A stretch of 64,000 bases of DNA, taken from Sphingosinicella xenopeptidilytica. GTDB lineage: Bacteria > Pseudomonadota > Alphaproteobacteria > Sphingomonadales > Sphingomonadaceae. The notes under the pieces are model-generated. The model saw nothing but the letters and a program-made list of their open reading frames with translations, did no database searches and was not told the origin of the DNA. The DNA lies in the NCBI RefSeq assembly GCF_042676985.1, contig NZ_JBHTIK010000001.1, positions 124,001 to 188,000 on the forward strand. Direction: 5' to 3'. The position numbers and the translations under genes were made by a program. Shown piece by piece: positions 17,888-26,133 of this stretch (positions are counted from its first letter, which is position 1; each line of letters opens with the position of its first letter).

Positions 17888-18612
17888 GCGGCGATGGCGA
17901 GCGCTCGGCCGAGATCGAGGCGGCCATCATAGATGGCGCGGCCGCAGATGACGCCCGCGATCCCATCCGCCGCGATCGCCTTCAGCGCGTGGATATCCGC
18001 CTCGCCCGCGACACCGCCGCTGGCGATGACGGGCAGCGTCTGCGCCTTCGCGAGCGCGTGCGTCGCTTCGAGATTGACGCCTTTCAGGAGGCCATCGCGG
18101 CCGACATCGGTGAACAGCACGGCAGCGACGCCCGCATCCTCGAAGCGGCGGGCGAGATCGGCGACCGGCATGTCCGACGCTTCCGCCCAGCCTTCGGTCG
18201 CGACCATGCCGCCCTTTGCATCGACGGCGACGACAATCCGATCCGGATACGCCTTTGCCGCGGCCTTCACGAAATCGGGGTCTTTCAGCGCGGCGGTGCC
18301 GATGACGGCGCGCGTGACACCGCGCGCGAACCAGCTTTCCACCGCCGTCATGTCGCGGATGCCGCCGCCGAGCTGCACCTTGCCCGCGAAAGCGGCAACG
18401 ATTCGCGCCACCACGTCGCCATTGACGCTGCGGCCCGCAAAGGCGCCGTCGAGATCGACGACGTGCAGCCACTCGGCGCCGCCGCGCGCAAATATGGCCG
18501 CCTGCGCGGCGGGATCATCGGAATAGATGGTGGCGCGCGCCATGTCGCCCTCGGCGAGGCGCACCACCTGACCGGACTTGAGGTCGATGGCTGGGAAAAT
18601 CGTGAAGGACAT
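17884..18612 (-). CDS. hisA: ProFAR isomerase
   Basis: HisA isomerises ProFAR to PRFAR in histidine synthesis. The 242-residue barrel is homologous to HisF. The N-terminal FPAIDLKSGQVVRLAEGD carries the catalytic Asp8, and the second aspartate is in VLFTDVGRDGLLKGVN. Two phosphate sites are at LGGGIRDM and IASGGVAG. It lies between hisH and hisF in the operon and overlaps hisF by four bases. Confidence 0.96.
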   Translation of the reverse strand: MSFTIFPAIDLKSGQVVRLAEGDMARATIYSDDPAAQAAIFARGGAEWLHVVDLDGAFAGRSVNGDVVARIVAAFAGKVQLGGGIRDMTAVESWFARGVTRAVIGTAALKDPDFVKAAAKAYPDRIVVAVDAKGGMVATEGWAEASDMPVADLARRFEDAGVAAVLFTDVGRDGLLKGVNLEATHALAKAQTLPVIASGGVAGEADIHALKAIAADGIAGVICGRAIYDGRLDLGRALAIAA

Positions 18613-18639
18613 TGCGGGGCTGCATTAGCCCCACCGAAT

Positions 18640-19296
18640 CTACGGCGTCCAGCCCAGAAACGCTGCGAGGAACGAGAGACCGTAATGCTGGCTCTTTTCC
18701 GGGTGGAACTGCGCGCCGAGAATATTGTCGCGTCCGATGATCGCCGTGACCGGTCCGCCATAGTCGCAGGTGGCGAGCAGGTGCGAATGATCGGCGCACT
18801 CGAAATGGAAGCTGTGCACGAAATAGGCCTCGCCGCCGTCTTCGATGTGGCGGAGCGCATCGTGATTGATGCCCGCGAGCTTCATCGAGACGGGCGACCA
18901 GCCCATGTGCGGAATCTTGAGATTGGGATCGTGCGGATCGAGCTTCACGACCTTGCCGGGAATCCAGCCAAGACCTTGGTGAACCCCCTTTTCCTCGCCG
19001 CGCTTCGCGAGGAGCTGCATACCGACGCAGATGCCGAGGAACGGACGCTGCTTCACGAGCACGACCTCGCTCAGCACATCCTCCATGCCGTCGATCGCGC
19101 GCAGTGATGTCGCGCACTGGCCGAAGGCACCGACGCCCGGAAGCACGATGCGATCCGCCTGCGATGCCGTGGAAGGACTATCCGTGACGACGATCTGCAC
19201 GGCGACGCCGATCTCGTTCGAAGCCGCTTCCAGCGCCTTCGCCACCGAGCGCAGGTTGCCCGCGCCGTAATCGATGACTGCAATTCGTTCCGCCAT
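18640..19296 (-). CDS. hisH: Imidazole glycerol phosphate synthase, glutaminase subunit
   Basis: HisH is the glutamine amidotransferase that feeds ammonia to HisF. The 218-residue class I domain has the start IDYGAGNLRSVAKAL, oxyanion strand VLPGVGAFGQC, nucleophile Cys in FLGICVGMQLL, and the His/Glu pair in GAQFHPEKSQ. The gene lies 24 bases after hisB and before hisA, the usual order. Confidence 0.97.
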   Translation of the reverse strand: MAERIAVIDYGAGNLRSVAKALEAASNEIGVAVQIVVTDSPSTASQADRIVLPGVGAFGQCATSLRAIDGMEDVLSEVVLVKQRPFLGICVGMQLLAKRGEEKGVHQGLGWIPGKVVKLDPHDPNLKIPHMGWSPVSMKLAGINHDALRHIEDGGEAYFVHSFHFECADHSHLLATCDYGGPVTAIIGRDNILGAQFHPEKSQHYGLSFLAAFLGWTP

Positions 19297-19320
19297 ATGC
19301 CCGATCCTTGGAGCTTCCGG

Positions 19321-19920
19321 TCAGCTGCCGAGAACGCCCTTGGTACTCGGCACACTGTCCGCCTTGCGCTGATCGATCTCCGTCGCCGTACGCAAGGCTC
19401 TGGCCAGACCCTTAAAGCAGGATTCGATAATATGATGTGAATTTTCGCCCGAAAGCTGCTCGATATGCAGCGTCATGCCGACGCTGCCCGCGAAACTGTG
19501 GAACCAGTGCGGGAACAGCTCGGTATCCATTTCGCCGAGCTTCGGCTGCGGGATCGAGACCTTCCAGACCATGAACGGACGGCCCGAGATATCGAGCGCG
19601 ACGCGGGTGAGCGCCTCGTCCATCGGCGACAGCGCATCGCCATAGCGGCGGATGCCGCGCTTTTCGCCGAGCGCCTTGTGGATCGCCTCGCCGAGCGCGA
19701 TGCCACAATCCTCCACCGTGTGGTGCTGATCGATGTGAAGGTCGCCCTTGCAGTTGAGCTTCACGTCGATGAGCGAATGGCGCGAGAGCTGCTCCAGCAT
19801 GTGATCGAGGAAACCGACGCCGGTTTCGATCTCGTACTTGCCGGTGCCATCGAGGTTCACCTCGACGGCGATGTCGGTCTCGTTCGTCTTGCGGACGATG
19901 CTTGCGGTGCGCGCGGTCAT
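19321..19920 (-). CDS. hisB: Imidazoleglycerol-phosphate dehydratase
   Basis: HisB removes water from imidazole glycerol phosphate using two Mn ions. The 199-residue monofunctional form shows GVGFLDHMLEQLSRHSLID, the metal motif DQHHTVEDCGIALGEA, DISGRPF and ENSHHIIESCFKGLARALR. The fused phosphatase of enterobacterial HisB is absent. Its ATG overlaps the stop of the sugar-dehydrogenase gene (ATGA), so the his genes are probably co-transcribed from upstream of that gene. Confidence 0.97.
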   Translation of the reverse strand: MTARTASIVRKTNETDIAVEVNLDGTGKYEIETGVGFLDHMLEQLSRHSLIDVKLNCKGDLHIDQHHTVEDCGIALGEAIHKALGEKRGIRRYGDALSPMDEALTRVALDISGRPFMVWKVSIPQPKLGEMDTELFPHWFHSFAGSVGMTLHIEQLSGENSHHIIESCFKGLARALRTATEIDQRKADSVPSTKGVLGS

Positions 19921-21239
19921 TCCGGCGCTATAGCGGGTTCCTTGGCAGGCTCAAGGTTCTTGAGCGCAGGACCGGTTACGCGCCAGATGCGGCCGCCGAC
20001 GTCGTCGGCCACGAGAAGTGCGCCCGTGCGATCGAACGCGACGCCGACGGGGCGGCCCTTCGCATGGTCGCCGACGAGGAAGCCGGTGAGGATGTCGCGC
20101 GGCATTCCGGAGGGCTTTCCGGCGGTAAACGGCACGAAGATCACCTTGTAGCCCGAGCGGGGCTTGCGGTTCCACGAGCCGTGCTGGCCGACGAACGCGC
20201 CGCTGCCATCGGGCAGGAACGCGAGGCCGAGGCTCGCCGTGTGGGGGCCGAGCGCGTAGTCGGGCTTGATCGCCTTGGCCACCAGGTCCGGGCGTTTCGG
20301 GTCCGGCCGGGTGTCTTCGTTCTGGCCGTAATAGCTGTAGGGCCAGCCGTAGAAGCCGCCGTCCTTCACGCTCGTCATGTAATCGGGCACGAGATCGCTG
20401 CCGAGCGCGTCGCGTTCGTTGACGGCGGTCCACAGCGCCTTCGTGACCGGGTTCCAGTCCATCCCGACGGGATTGCGGAGGCCGCTCGCGAAGATGCGCG
20501 AGGCGCCGGTCGCAAGGTCGATCTCGTGGATGGCGGCGCGGCCTTCCTCCACGTCCATGCCACCTTCAGAGACATTGGATACCGACCCGACGGCGACATA
20601 GAGCTTGGTGCCATCCGGGCTCGCCAGCAGGTTCCGCGTCCAGTGCCCAGTGCTCTCGCCCTTGTCCGGCAGATCGACGACCTTGGTGCCGGGGCCTGCA
20701 AGCGACGTCGCGCCCTCGGCATAGGGCCAGACCCGGACGTTGGCATAGTTGCCGACGTAGAAGCGGTCTCCGACGAGCGCCATGCCGAATGGCGAGCCGA
20801 GGCCTTCGGTGAGGAACGCGCCGCGTGTGTCCACCACGCCGTCACCGTTGGTGTCGCGGAGCAATGTGATGCGATCGGCCGAAGGCGCGCCTGCACCCGC
20901 CTTCCCCATGATGTAGGCCTCGACACGCCCCATGATGCCCTTCACCGGGCGCGGCGGCTTGTTCGATTCGGCCACGAGGAGATCGCCATTCGGCAGGCGG
21001 TAGAGCCAGCGCGGATGTTCGAGACCTTCAGCAAAGAGCGCGACGGCATACCCCTCGGCAGCGACAGGCGCCTCACCCGGCGCCCACGGCTTCGCATCCG
21101 CGATGTGCAATGTGGGCATCAGCGTCCGGGCGGGCGCGGGAAGTTTCGGATCGGCGCCGGTGCCGTCTTCCACCTTCAGCGTCGCAGTATCGCCGCAGGC
21201 GGCGAGCGCAAGCAGTGCGGCAGCGGCGATGATCCTCAT
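19917..21239 (-). CDS. PQQ-type sugar (sorbosone) dehydrogenase, lipoprotein
   Basis: A 440-residue six-bladed beta-propeller of the soluble glucose/sorbosone dehydrogenase family, exported as a lipoprotein (lipobox ALAAC after a short signal peptide). Family features are EHPRWLYRLPNGDLLVAES, LLRDTNGDGVVDT, GSPFGMALVGDRFYVGN, GLRNPVGMDWNP, and QHGSWNRKPRSGYKV near the end. The family oxidises sugars with PQQ as cofactor, though many members have no proven substrate. It is the first gene of a seven-gene minus-strand operon, overlapping hisB by four bases. That is an unexpected partner for histidine genes. Confidence 0.85.
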   Translation of the reverse strand: MRIIAAAALLALAACGDTATLKVEDGTGADPKLPAPARTLMPTLHIADAKPWAPGEAPVAAEGYAVALFAEGLEHPRWLYRLPNGDLLVAESNKPPRPVKGIMGRVEAYIMGKAGAGAPSADRITLLRDTNGDGVVDTRGAFLTEGLGSPFGMALVGDRFYVGNYANVRVWPYAEGATSLAGPGTKVVDLPDKGESTGHWTRNLLASPDGTKLYVAVGSVSNVSEGGMDVEEGRAAIHEIDLATGASRIFASGLRNPVGMDWNPVTKALWTAVNERDALGSDLVPDYMTSVKDGGFYGWPYSYYGQNEDTRPDPKRPDLVAKAIKPDYALGPHTASLGLAFLPDGSGAFVGQHGSWNRKPRSGYKVIFVPFTAGKPSGMPRDILTGFLVGDHAKGRPVGVAFDRTGALLVADDVGGRIWRVTGPALKNLEPAKEPAIAPE

Positions 21240-21260
21240 GACGGTCTCCCGGGGGCGGAA

Positions 21261-21287
21261 TTGAAGCGCGATTTTCGTTTCCTATAT
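21261..21287 (+). promoter_or_regulatory. Candidate sigma-32-like promoter of hslVU
   Basis: TTGAAG (21261-21266), a 14-base spacer and CCTATAT (21281-21287) lie about 45 bases before the hslV ATG. The boxes resemble the RpoH consensus (CTTGAA, then CCCCAT-T), and hslVU is a heat-shock operon in other bacteria. The -10 match is only partial. Confidence 0.4.
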
Positions 21288-21332
21288 CAGTTGGCGAACA
21301 GTCTCACATCCTGATGAAAGACACTTTCCAAC

Positions 21333-21884
21333 ATGGCTGAACAGGTAATGCACGGCACGACCATCCTCGCCGTGCGCAAGGCAGGCAAGGTGGTGATCGC
21401 GGGCGACGGGCAGGTCAGCCTCGGCAACACCGTGATGAAGGGCGATGCCAAGAAGGTGCGCCGCCTTGGCGACGGCAGCGTGATCGGCGGCTTCGCCGGC
21501 GCGACCGCCGACGCCTTCACGCTCTTCGAGCGGCTGGAGGCGAAGCTGGAACGCTTTCCCGGCCAGCTGAAGCGCGCCGCGGTGGAACTCGCCAAGGACT
21601 GGCGTACCGACCGCTATCTCCGCCGGCTGGAGGCGATGATGATCGTCGCCGACCGCGAGGTGACGCTGGTGCTGACCGGCACGGGCGACGTGCTGGAACC
21701 GGAGCACAACGTGACCGCGATCGGATCGGGCGGCAATTATGCGCTTTCCGCCGCGCGGGCGCTGATCGACGTGGACGGGCTTTCGGCCGACGACGTGGCG
21801 AAAAAGGCCATGGCGATTGCTGCCGACATCTGCGTCTTCACCAACAACAATCTCACCATCGAAACGCTGGAGGCGGCCCAATGA
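21333..21884 (+). CDS. hslV: ATP-dependent protease peptidase subunit HslV
   Basis: HslV is the proteolytic chamber of the HslVU (ClpQY) complex. The 183-residue protein carries a short propeptide ending in HG, so the mature catalytic threonine is Thr9 in HGTTILAVRK. The sequences IAGDGQVSLG, KVRRLGDGSVIGGFAGATADAFTLF (broken by helix boundaries) and IGSGGNYALSAARAL are family hallmarks. It overlaps hslU by four bases (ATGA). Confidence 0.97.
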   Translation: MAEQVMHGTTILAVRKAGKVVIAGDGQVSLGNTVMKGDAKKVRRLGDGSVIGGFAGATADAFTLFERLEAKLERFPGQLKRAAVELAKDWRTDRYLRRLEAMMIVADREVTLVLTGTGDVLEPEHNVTAIGSGGNYALSAARALIDVDGLSADDVAKKAMAIAADICVFTNNNLTIETLEAAQ

Positions 21885-23212
21885 ACGTCGAAGCTCCCAT
21901 CAGACCCGCCGAGGCGATCTCGGCGCTGACCCCGAAAGCCGTCGTCGCGGCGCTCGACCGCTACATCGTCGGCCAGAATGACGCGAAGCGCGCGGTCGCC
22001 GTCGCGCTCAGGAACCGCTGGCGGCGCCAGCAGCTGCCCGAGGACATGCGCGACGAGGTGAGCCCCAAGAACATCCTGATGATCGGGCCGACGGGCTGCG
22101 GCAAGACCGAGATCAGTCGCCGTCTCGCGAAGCTCGCCGAGGCGCCGTTCCTGAAGGTGGAAGCCACCAAGTTCACCGAGGTCGGCTACGTCGGCCGCGA
22201 CGTCGAGCAGATCGTGCGCGATCTCGTGGAGGAAGCCATCCGGCTCGTCCGCGAGCAGAAGCGCAAGGGCGTGCGCGAGCAGGCCGAACACGCCGCAGAG
22301 GCGCGAGTGCTCGATGCGCTCGTCGGCAAGGACGCGAGCGGCGCGACGCGCGACCGCTTCCGCGAGAAGCTGCTCGCGGGCGAGCTTTCCGACAAGGAGA
22401 TCGAGATCGAGGTCGACGAGGCCCCGCAGATGCCCTTCGAGATCCCCGGCATGACCGGACAGGTTGGCATGATCGATCTCGGCAACATGTTCGGCAAGCT
22501 CGGCGGCCAGCGCACCAAGAAGCGCAAGCTGAAGGTGCGGCAGGCTTGGGAAGCGCTCGTCAACGAGGAGTCCGACAAAAGGCTCGACCAGGAAGAGGTG
22601 AGCCGCGAGGCGATCGTCTCTGCCGAGCAGAACGGCATCGTGTTCCTGGACGAGATCGACAAGATCGCGGTTTCCGACGTGCGCGGCGGTTCCGTCTCGC
22701 GCGAAGGCGTGCAGCGCGACTTGCTGCCGCTCATCGAAGGCACGACGGTCGCCACCAAGTATGGCCCGGTGAAGACGGATCACATCCTCTTCATCGCCTC
22801 GGGCGCGTTCCATGTCGCGAAGCCTTCGGACCTGCTGCCGGAGCTGCAGGGACGCCTGCCCATCCGCGTTGAGCTGAAGGGCCTGACGGAAGCGGATTTC
22901 CGCCGCATCCTGACGGACACCGAAGTCTCGCTGGTGAAGCAGTACGCAGCGCTGATCGGCACCGAGGGCGTCACCCTTGAATTCGCCGACGACGCGATCG
23001 ACGCCATCGCGCGGATCGCGGCGCAGGTGAACGACCGGGTCGAGAACATCGGCGCGCGGCGGCTGCAGACCGTGCTCGAAAAACTGCTCGAGGAGGTCAG
23101 CTTCGATGCCTCCGAACGCGGCGGCACGGCGGTGAAGATCGACGCGGCCTACGTGGACGCGCAGCTATCCGACATCGCGCGCGACAACGACCTGTCGAAG
23201 TATATTCTGTAG
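21881..23212 (+). CDS. hslU: ATP-dependent protease ATPase subunit HslU
   Basis: HslU unfolds substrates and feeds them to HslV. The 443-residue AAA+ protein has Walker A GPTGCGKTE (near residue 69), the intermediate I-domain (about 110-240), Walker B GIVFLDEIDKIA, the sensor region FIASGAFHVAKPSDLLPELQ and the C-terminal tail ending DLSKYIL that inserts into HslV. A strong hairpin directly follows the stop codon. Confidence 0.98.
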   Translation: MNVEAPIRPAEAISALTPKAVVAALDRYIVGQNDAKRAVAVALRNRWRRQQLPEDMRDEVSPKNILMIGPTGCGKTEISRRLAKLAEAPFLKVEATKFTEVGYVGRDVEQIVRDLVEEAIRLVREQKRKGVREQAEHAAEARVLDALVGKDASGATRDRFREKLLAGELSDKEIEIEVDEAPQMPFEIPGMTGQVGMIDLGNMFGKLGGQRTKKRKLKVRQAWEALVNEESDKRLDQEEVSREAIVSAEQNGIVFLDEIDKIAVSDVRGGSVSREGVQRDLLPLIEGTTVATKYGPVKTDHILFIASGAFHVAKPSDLLPELQGRLPIRVELKGLTEADFRRILTDTEVSLVKQYAALIGTEGVTLEFADDAIDAIARIAAQVNDRVENIGARRLQTVLEKLLEEVSFDASERGGTAVKIDAAYVDAQLSDIARDNDLSKYIL

Positions 23213-23213
23213 C

Positions 23214-23246
23214 GTAGCCCCTCTCCCCGCAGGGTAGAGGGGCTAC
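23214..23246. terminator. Bidirectional hairpin terminator after hslU
   Basis: GTAGCCCCTCT (23214-23224) pairs perfectly with AGAGGGGCTAC (23236-23246). The loop can add three more C-G pairs. It fills the 38-base gap between convergent hslU and the methyltransferase gene. No U-tract follows on either strand. Confidence 0.65.
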
Positions 23247-23250
23247 GGCC

Positions 23251-24234
23251 TCAGCCGCAGGAGACGCGGGCGATCTTTCCGGCCTCGTCGGTCGAAATGG
23301 TCAGCCGGTCCGGGCGGTAATCCATCGTCACCGCACCGTTCGGCGGCACGACGCGCGCGGTGCGGGCGCCGGTCGCCTGCTTCATCTTGCCGACGGTTGC
23401 ATCGTCGGCGGGCTGGCCGATGAAGCTTTGTGCCTTGTCCACATCGCAGACCATCGCGAGATCAACCGGGGCGCCGTCCGGCTTGCTGAACTTGTAGACG
23501 ACGCGGTCGGTCTTGCCGCGCACGGCGGGATCAAACACCGACTTCGCAAGGTCGTCTCCAGAGACGCGGAGCACATCCGATTCGCCTTCGAAAGCGAAAC
23601 CGGCGCGCTCGAAATCGGCGCGGATCACGGCGGGATCGATGCGGTGCGTCTTGTCGACCTCGGCGCGCGTATCGACGCCCGCGGGCCCGACATGATCGAT
23701 GACGCCGACGATACCGCCCGGCTTCATCGCGCCGTAGAGCTTCGCGAGCACGTCCGCAGGTTCCACGCGCACGAAGCCGTACTCGGCGCTTTCCCAATAG
23801 GTGTCGTGATAAACGAGGTGCAGCAGCGCGAAATCAAAGCTGGCGGGCGCAAGTGCAAGGTTCGGCAGCGGCACCGCGAACGCCGAGGCATTTTTCACGC
23901 GGCCACGGATGTCCGCCCACGCCGTTTTCGCCTGATCGTTCGCGGCGATGCCCGGCGGGTTCCACGCGACGACGGCGCCCTTCGGGCCGACGGCACGCGC
24001 CATGATCTCGCTGTAATAACCGCGCCCCGCCATGAAATCCAAGGCGCGGTCGCCGCGTTCGAGGCCGAGGAACTTCAGGACTTCGGCGGGCTTTCGGCTT
24101 TCATCGAGCTTCGCTTCATCGGCCGGGCGATCCTTCGCGGCAACGGCGGCGGTGATGGCGGCAGGCGCGGCCTCTACGGGCAATGCGGGCATGAACAGCA
24201 CGGCGGCAAGCAGCAGGAACGTCTTCGATTTCAT
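23251..24234 (-). CDS. Secreted methyltransferase-like protein fused to an I78 inhibitor domain
   Basis: A 327-residue protein in three parts. Residues 1-23 are a signal peptide (MKSKTFLLLAAVLFMPALP-VEAAPA). Residues about 40-245 form a class I methyltransferase-like domain with a glycine motif at LDFMAGRGYYSE, AVVAWNPPG and the LHLVYHDTYW segment typical of COG4798-type predicted methyltransferases. Residues 263-327 match the I78 peptidase-inhibitor family: CDVDKAQSFIGQ, MDYRPDRLTI and the final VSCG with paired cysteines. The ATG 24234 is chosen over an upstream in-frame ATG because GGGGAG precedes it and the signal peptide then starts correctly. Whether the exported methyltransferase domain binds SAM is doubtful. 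Confidence 0.8.
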   Translation of the reverse strand: MKSKTFLLLAAVLFMPALPVEAAPAAITAAVAAKDRPADEAKLDESRKPAEVLKFLGLERGDRALDFMAGRGYYSEIMARAVGPKGAVVAWNPPGIAANDQAKTAWADIRGRVKNASAFAVPLPNLALAPASFDFALLHLVYHDTYWESAEYGFVRVEPADVLAKLYGAMKPGGIVGVIDHVGPAGVDTRAEVDKTHRIDPAVIRADFERAGFAFEGESDVLRVSGDDLAKSVFDPAVRGKTDRVVYKFSKPDGAPVDLAMVCDVDKAQSFIGQPADDATVGKMKQATGARTARVVPPNGAVTMDYRPDRLTISTDEAGKIARVSCG

Positions 24235-24292
24235 CGGTGATCTCCCCTGAGTCCTGTTTCCGATCATGCCATTCACCGGGAGGACGGTACAG

Positions 24293-24823
24293 CTACCGCT
24301 TGCGGCGGAGGATCACGTACCACGCACCGCTGCCGCCGTGGCGCGGGTGCGCGGGACGGATCGCGGCGATGAAGGGCCTGAGCGCCGGAGTCGCGGCCCA
24401 GCGGGAAAAATTGGCGGCGATGACGCCGCGCGGGCGCCCGTCCTCTCCGGCGGGCCGGGTCTTGCCGGTGATGACGAGCAGCGTGCGCACGTCGTCGCGC
24501 CATGCGCGTTCCAGCGCGCCCGCGAGCGCCGCATAGGCTTCGTCCTGCGTGTGGCCGTGAAGATCGACGGTGCGCTCGGCCTCGATGCTGCCTTTGCGGA
24601 TGCGGCGATCCCAGCCGCCGTCGAGCGAGGCGTCCTCCGGCGCGGCAGCGGCGCGCTGCCGGGACATATCGGGCGCCTCGACCCGTTGCGGACGCACGTT
24701 CACGCGTGGGCGCGGCGTTTCAGGCGGCGGTGCGGCGCGCGTTTTCAGCGGGCGGACGGAGGCCGTGACCTTCGCCCAGAGAGCGGTCTCGGCGTCCGAA
24801 GGCGGTTCAGGCCGCCGGGCCAC
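24293..24823 (-). CDS. Smr-domain protein
   Basis: A 176-residue protein with an unstructured Pro/Arg-rich N-terminal half and a C-terminal Smr domain (about 95-176). DLHGHTQDEAYAAL is the conserved motif of Smr nucleases, and TLLVITGKTRPAG plus the final HGGSGAWYVILRRKR complete it. Smr proteins of the MutS2/YdaL type cleave nucleic acids, but this stand-alone form is uncharacterised. GTG 24823 gives the best start and overlaps the mltA 3' end by 17 bases, so the two are coupled. Confidence 0.85.
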   Translation of the reverse strand: MARRPEPPSDAETALWAKVTASVRPLKTRAAPPPETPRPRVNVRPQRVEAPDMSRQRAAAAPEDASLDGGWDRRIRKGSIEAERTVDLHGHTQDEAYAALAGALERAWRDDVRTLLVITGKTRPAGEDGRPRGVIAANFSRWAATPALRPFIAAIRPAHPRHGGSGAWYVILRRKR

Positions 24824-26033
24824 GGAGAAGCCGCGCCGCCGCCGCCTTCGGCAACAGGATGAAGGCCGCGCCTTCGCTGGAGAGCCCGCCCGCGATGGTG
24901 CGCGCACGCTCGCCCGCACCCCAGAACAGATCGAAGCGGTTCGCGCCCTTGATGGCGCCGCCGGTATCCTGCGCGACCATCAGCGCCGCGAACGGCTTCA
25001 TGCTGCGATCGACATCGGTGTAGCGCGTGGAAAGCCAGACCGGCGCACCCAGCGGCACGAACATCGGATCAGCGGCGAGGCTGCGTTCCGGCGTGACGGG
25101 GGCACCCATAGCGCCGAGAGGGCCCTCGCCCGTCAGCTCCTTGAAGAAGATGAAGCTCTTGTTTTCGTGCATCACCTTGCGGCCTTCCTCGGGATTGGCA
25201 CGCAGCCAGCGCATGATGCCCTGCATGGACGCTTCGCCGGGTGCAAGTACGTTCCGATCACGCAGCAAGCGCCCGATACCCACGTATTCGCGGCCGTTCT
25301 GCCCCGCATAGCCGATGCGCATGACGCTGCCGTCGGGCAGGCGCAGGCGCCCCGATCCCTGGATCTGCAGGAAGAAGAACTCGACCTCGTCCGCCGCCCA
25401 CGCGATTTCGAGGTTGCGATCGAAAAGCGCGCCGTTGTCGATATCCTCGCGCGACCAGTAGAGCTGGTAGGCGCCGGTTTCGTCGATGCGGCCGGTGGCC
25501 TTCTTCATCTGGCCGGGATTCGCCGGATCGGGCTGATCGACGCGCACGAGATCGGCGGGCAGCCCGTAGATCGGCACCAGATGACCGGGGCCGCGCGTGC
25601 GCGATCCTGCGATCTCCGGCTCGTAATAGCCGGTGACGAACGCCGCGCCGGTGCCGACGCGCACAGGGGTGAAATTCAGCTCGAAGAAGGCGCGCGGGTC
25701 CGTAGCGGCGGGCACGAGATTGCAGGCGGTTTCCCAATCGGAAGCGATGGTGAGGCCGCTGACGTCGGTGCGGCGCGTGACGGCGCGGCAGGACTTGCGG
25801 AAGGCGGCGAGGGTGGCAGCGAAATCGTTGGTTCCCCAGCCCGGAATCTCCGCGAACGTAGCAGGCGCGGCGCCGAGCGCGGCAGCTGTCGCAGGCCCTG
25901 TGGGGGCGGGCGGTGTGATCGGCGCGGGCTCGGCGCCCGGCGACACCGGCCCGGTGGGCGTTGTGACGGGACGCGGCGACGCACACGCGGCAATCGCGAG
26001 CAACAGCAGAACGGGGAAAAAGCGATGACGCAC
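24807..26033 (-). CDS. mltA: Membrane-bound lytic murein transglycosylase A, lipoprotein
   Basis: MltA cleaves peptidoglycan glycan strands to 1,6-anhydromuropeptides. The GTG at 26033, preceded by TGGAG, starts a signal peptide with lipobox AIAAC, so the protein is an outer-membrane lipoprotein. After a Pro/Thr-rich linker come VTGYYEPEIAGSR, AYQLYWSREDIDNG, FFFLQIQGSGRLRLPDG and the terminal 3D domain with DTGGAIKGANRFDLFWG, whose aspartates are catalytic. The 408-residue length is normal. It follows the Tim44-like gene after 100 bases. Confidence 0.93.
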   Translation of the reverse strand: MRHRFFPVLLLLAIAACASPRPVTTPTGPVSPGAEPAPITPPAPTGPATAAALGAAPATFAEIPGWGTNDFAATLAAFRKSCRAVTRRTDVSGLTIASDWETACNLVPAATDPRAFFELNFTPVRVGTGAAFVTGYYEPEIAGSRTRGPGHLVPIYGLPADLVRVDQPDPANPGQMKKATGRIDETGAYQLYWSREDIDNGALFDRNLEIAWAADEVEFFFLQIQGSGRLRLPDGSVMRIGYAGQNGREYVGIGRLLRDRNVLAPGEASMQGIMRWLRANPEEGRKVMHENKSFIFFKELTGEGPLGAMGAPVTPERSLAADPMFVPLGAPVWLSTRYTDVDRSMKPFAALMVAQDTGGAIKGANRFDLFWGAGERARTIAGGLSSEGAAFILLPKAAAARLLRGPAA

Positions 26034-26133
26034 GCGGAACTCCAGCAAACCTTGGATCAGGCGCAGGGCTAGCGGATTTCGGCCGCGGCTGGAATCCGCA
26101 TTCGTCGAAAGGACGCCGGAATCAGATGCCGAA

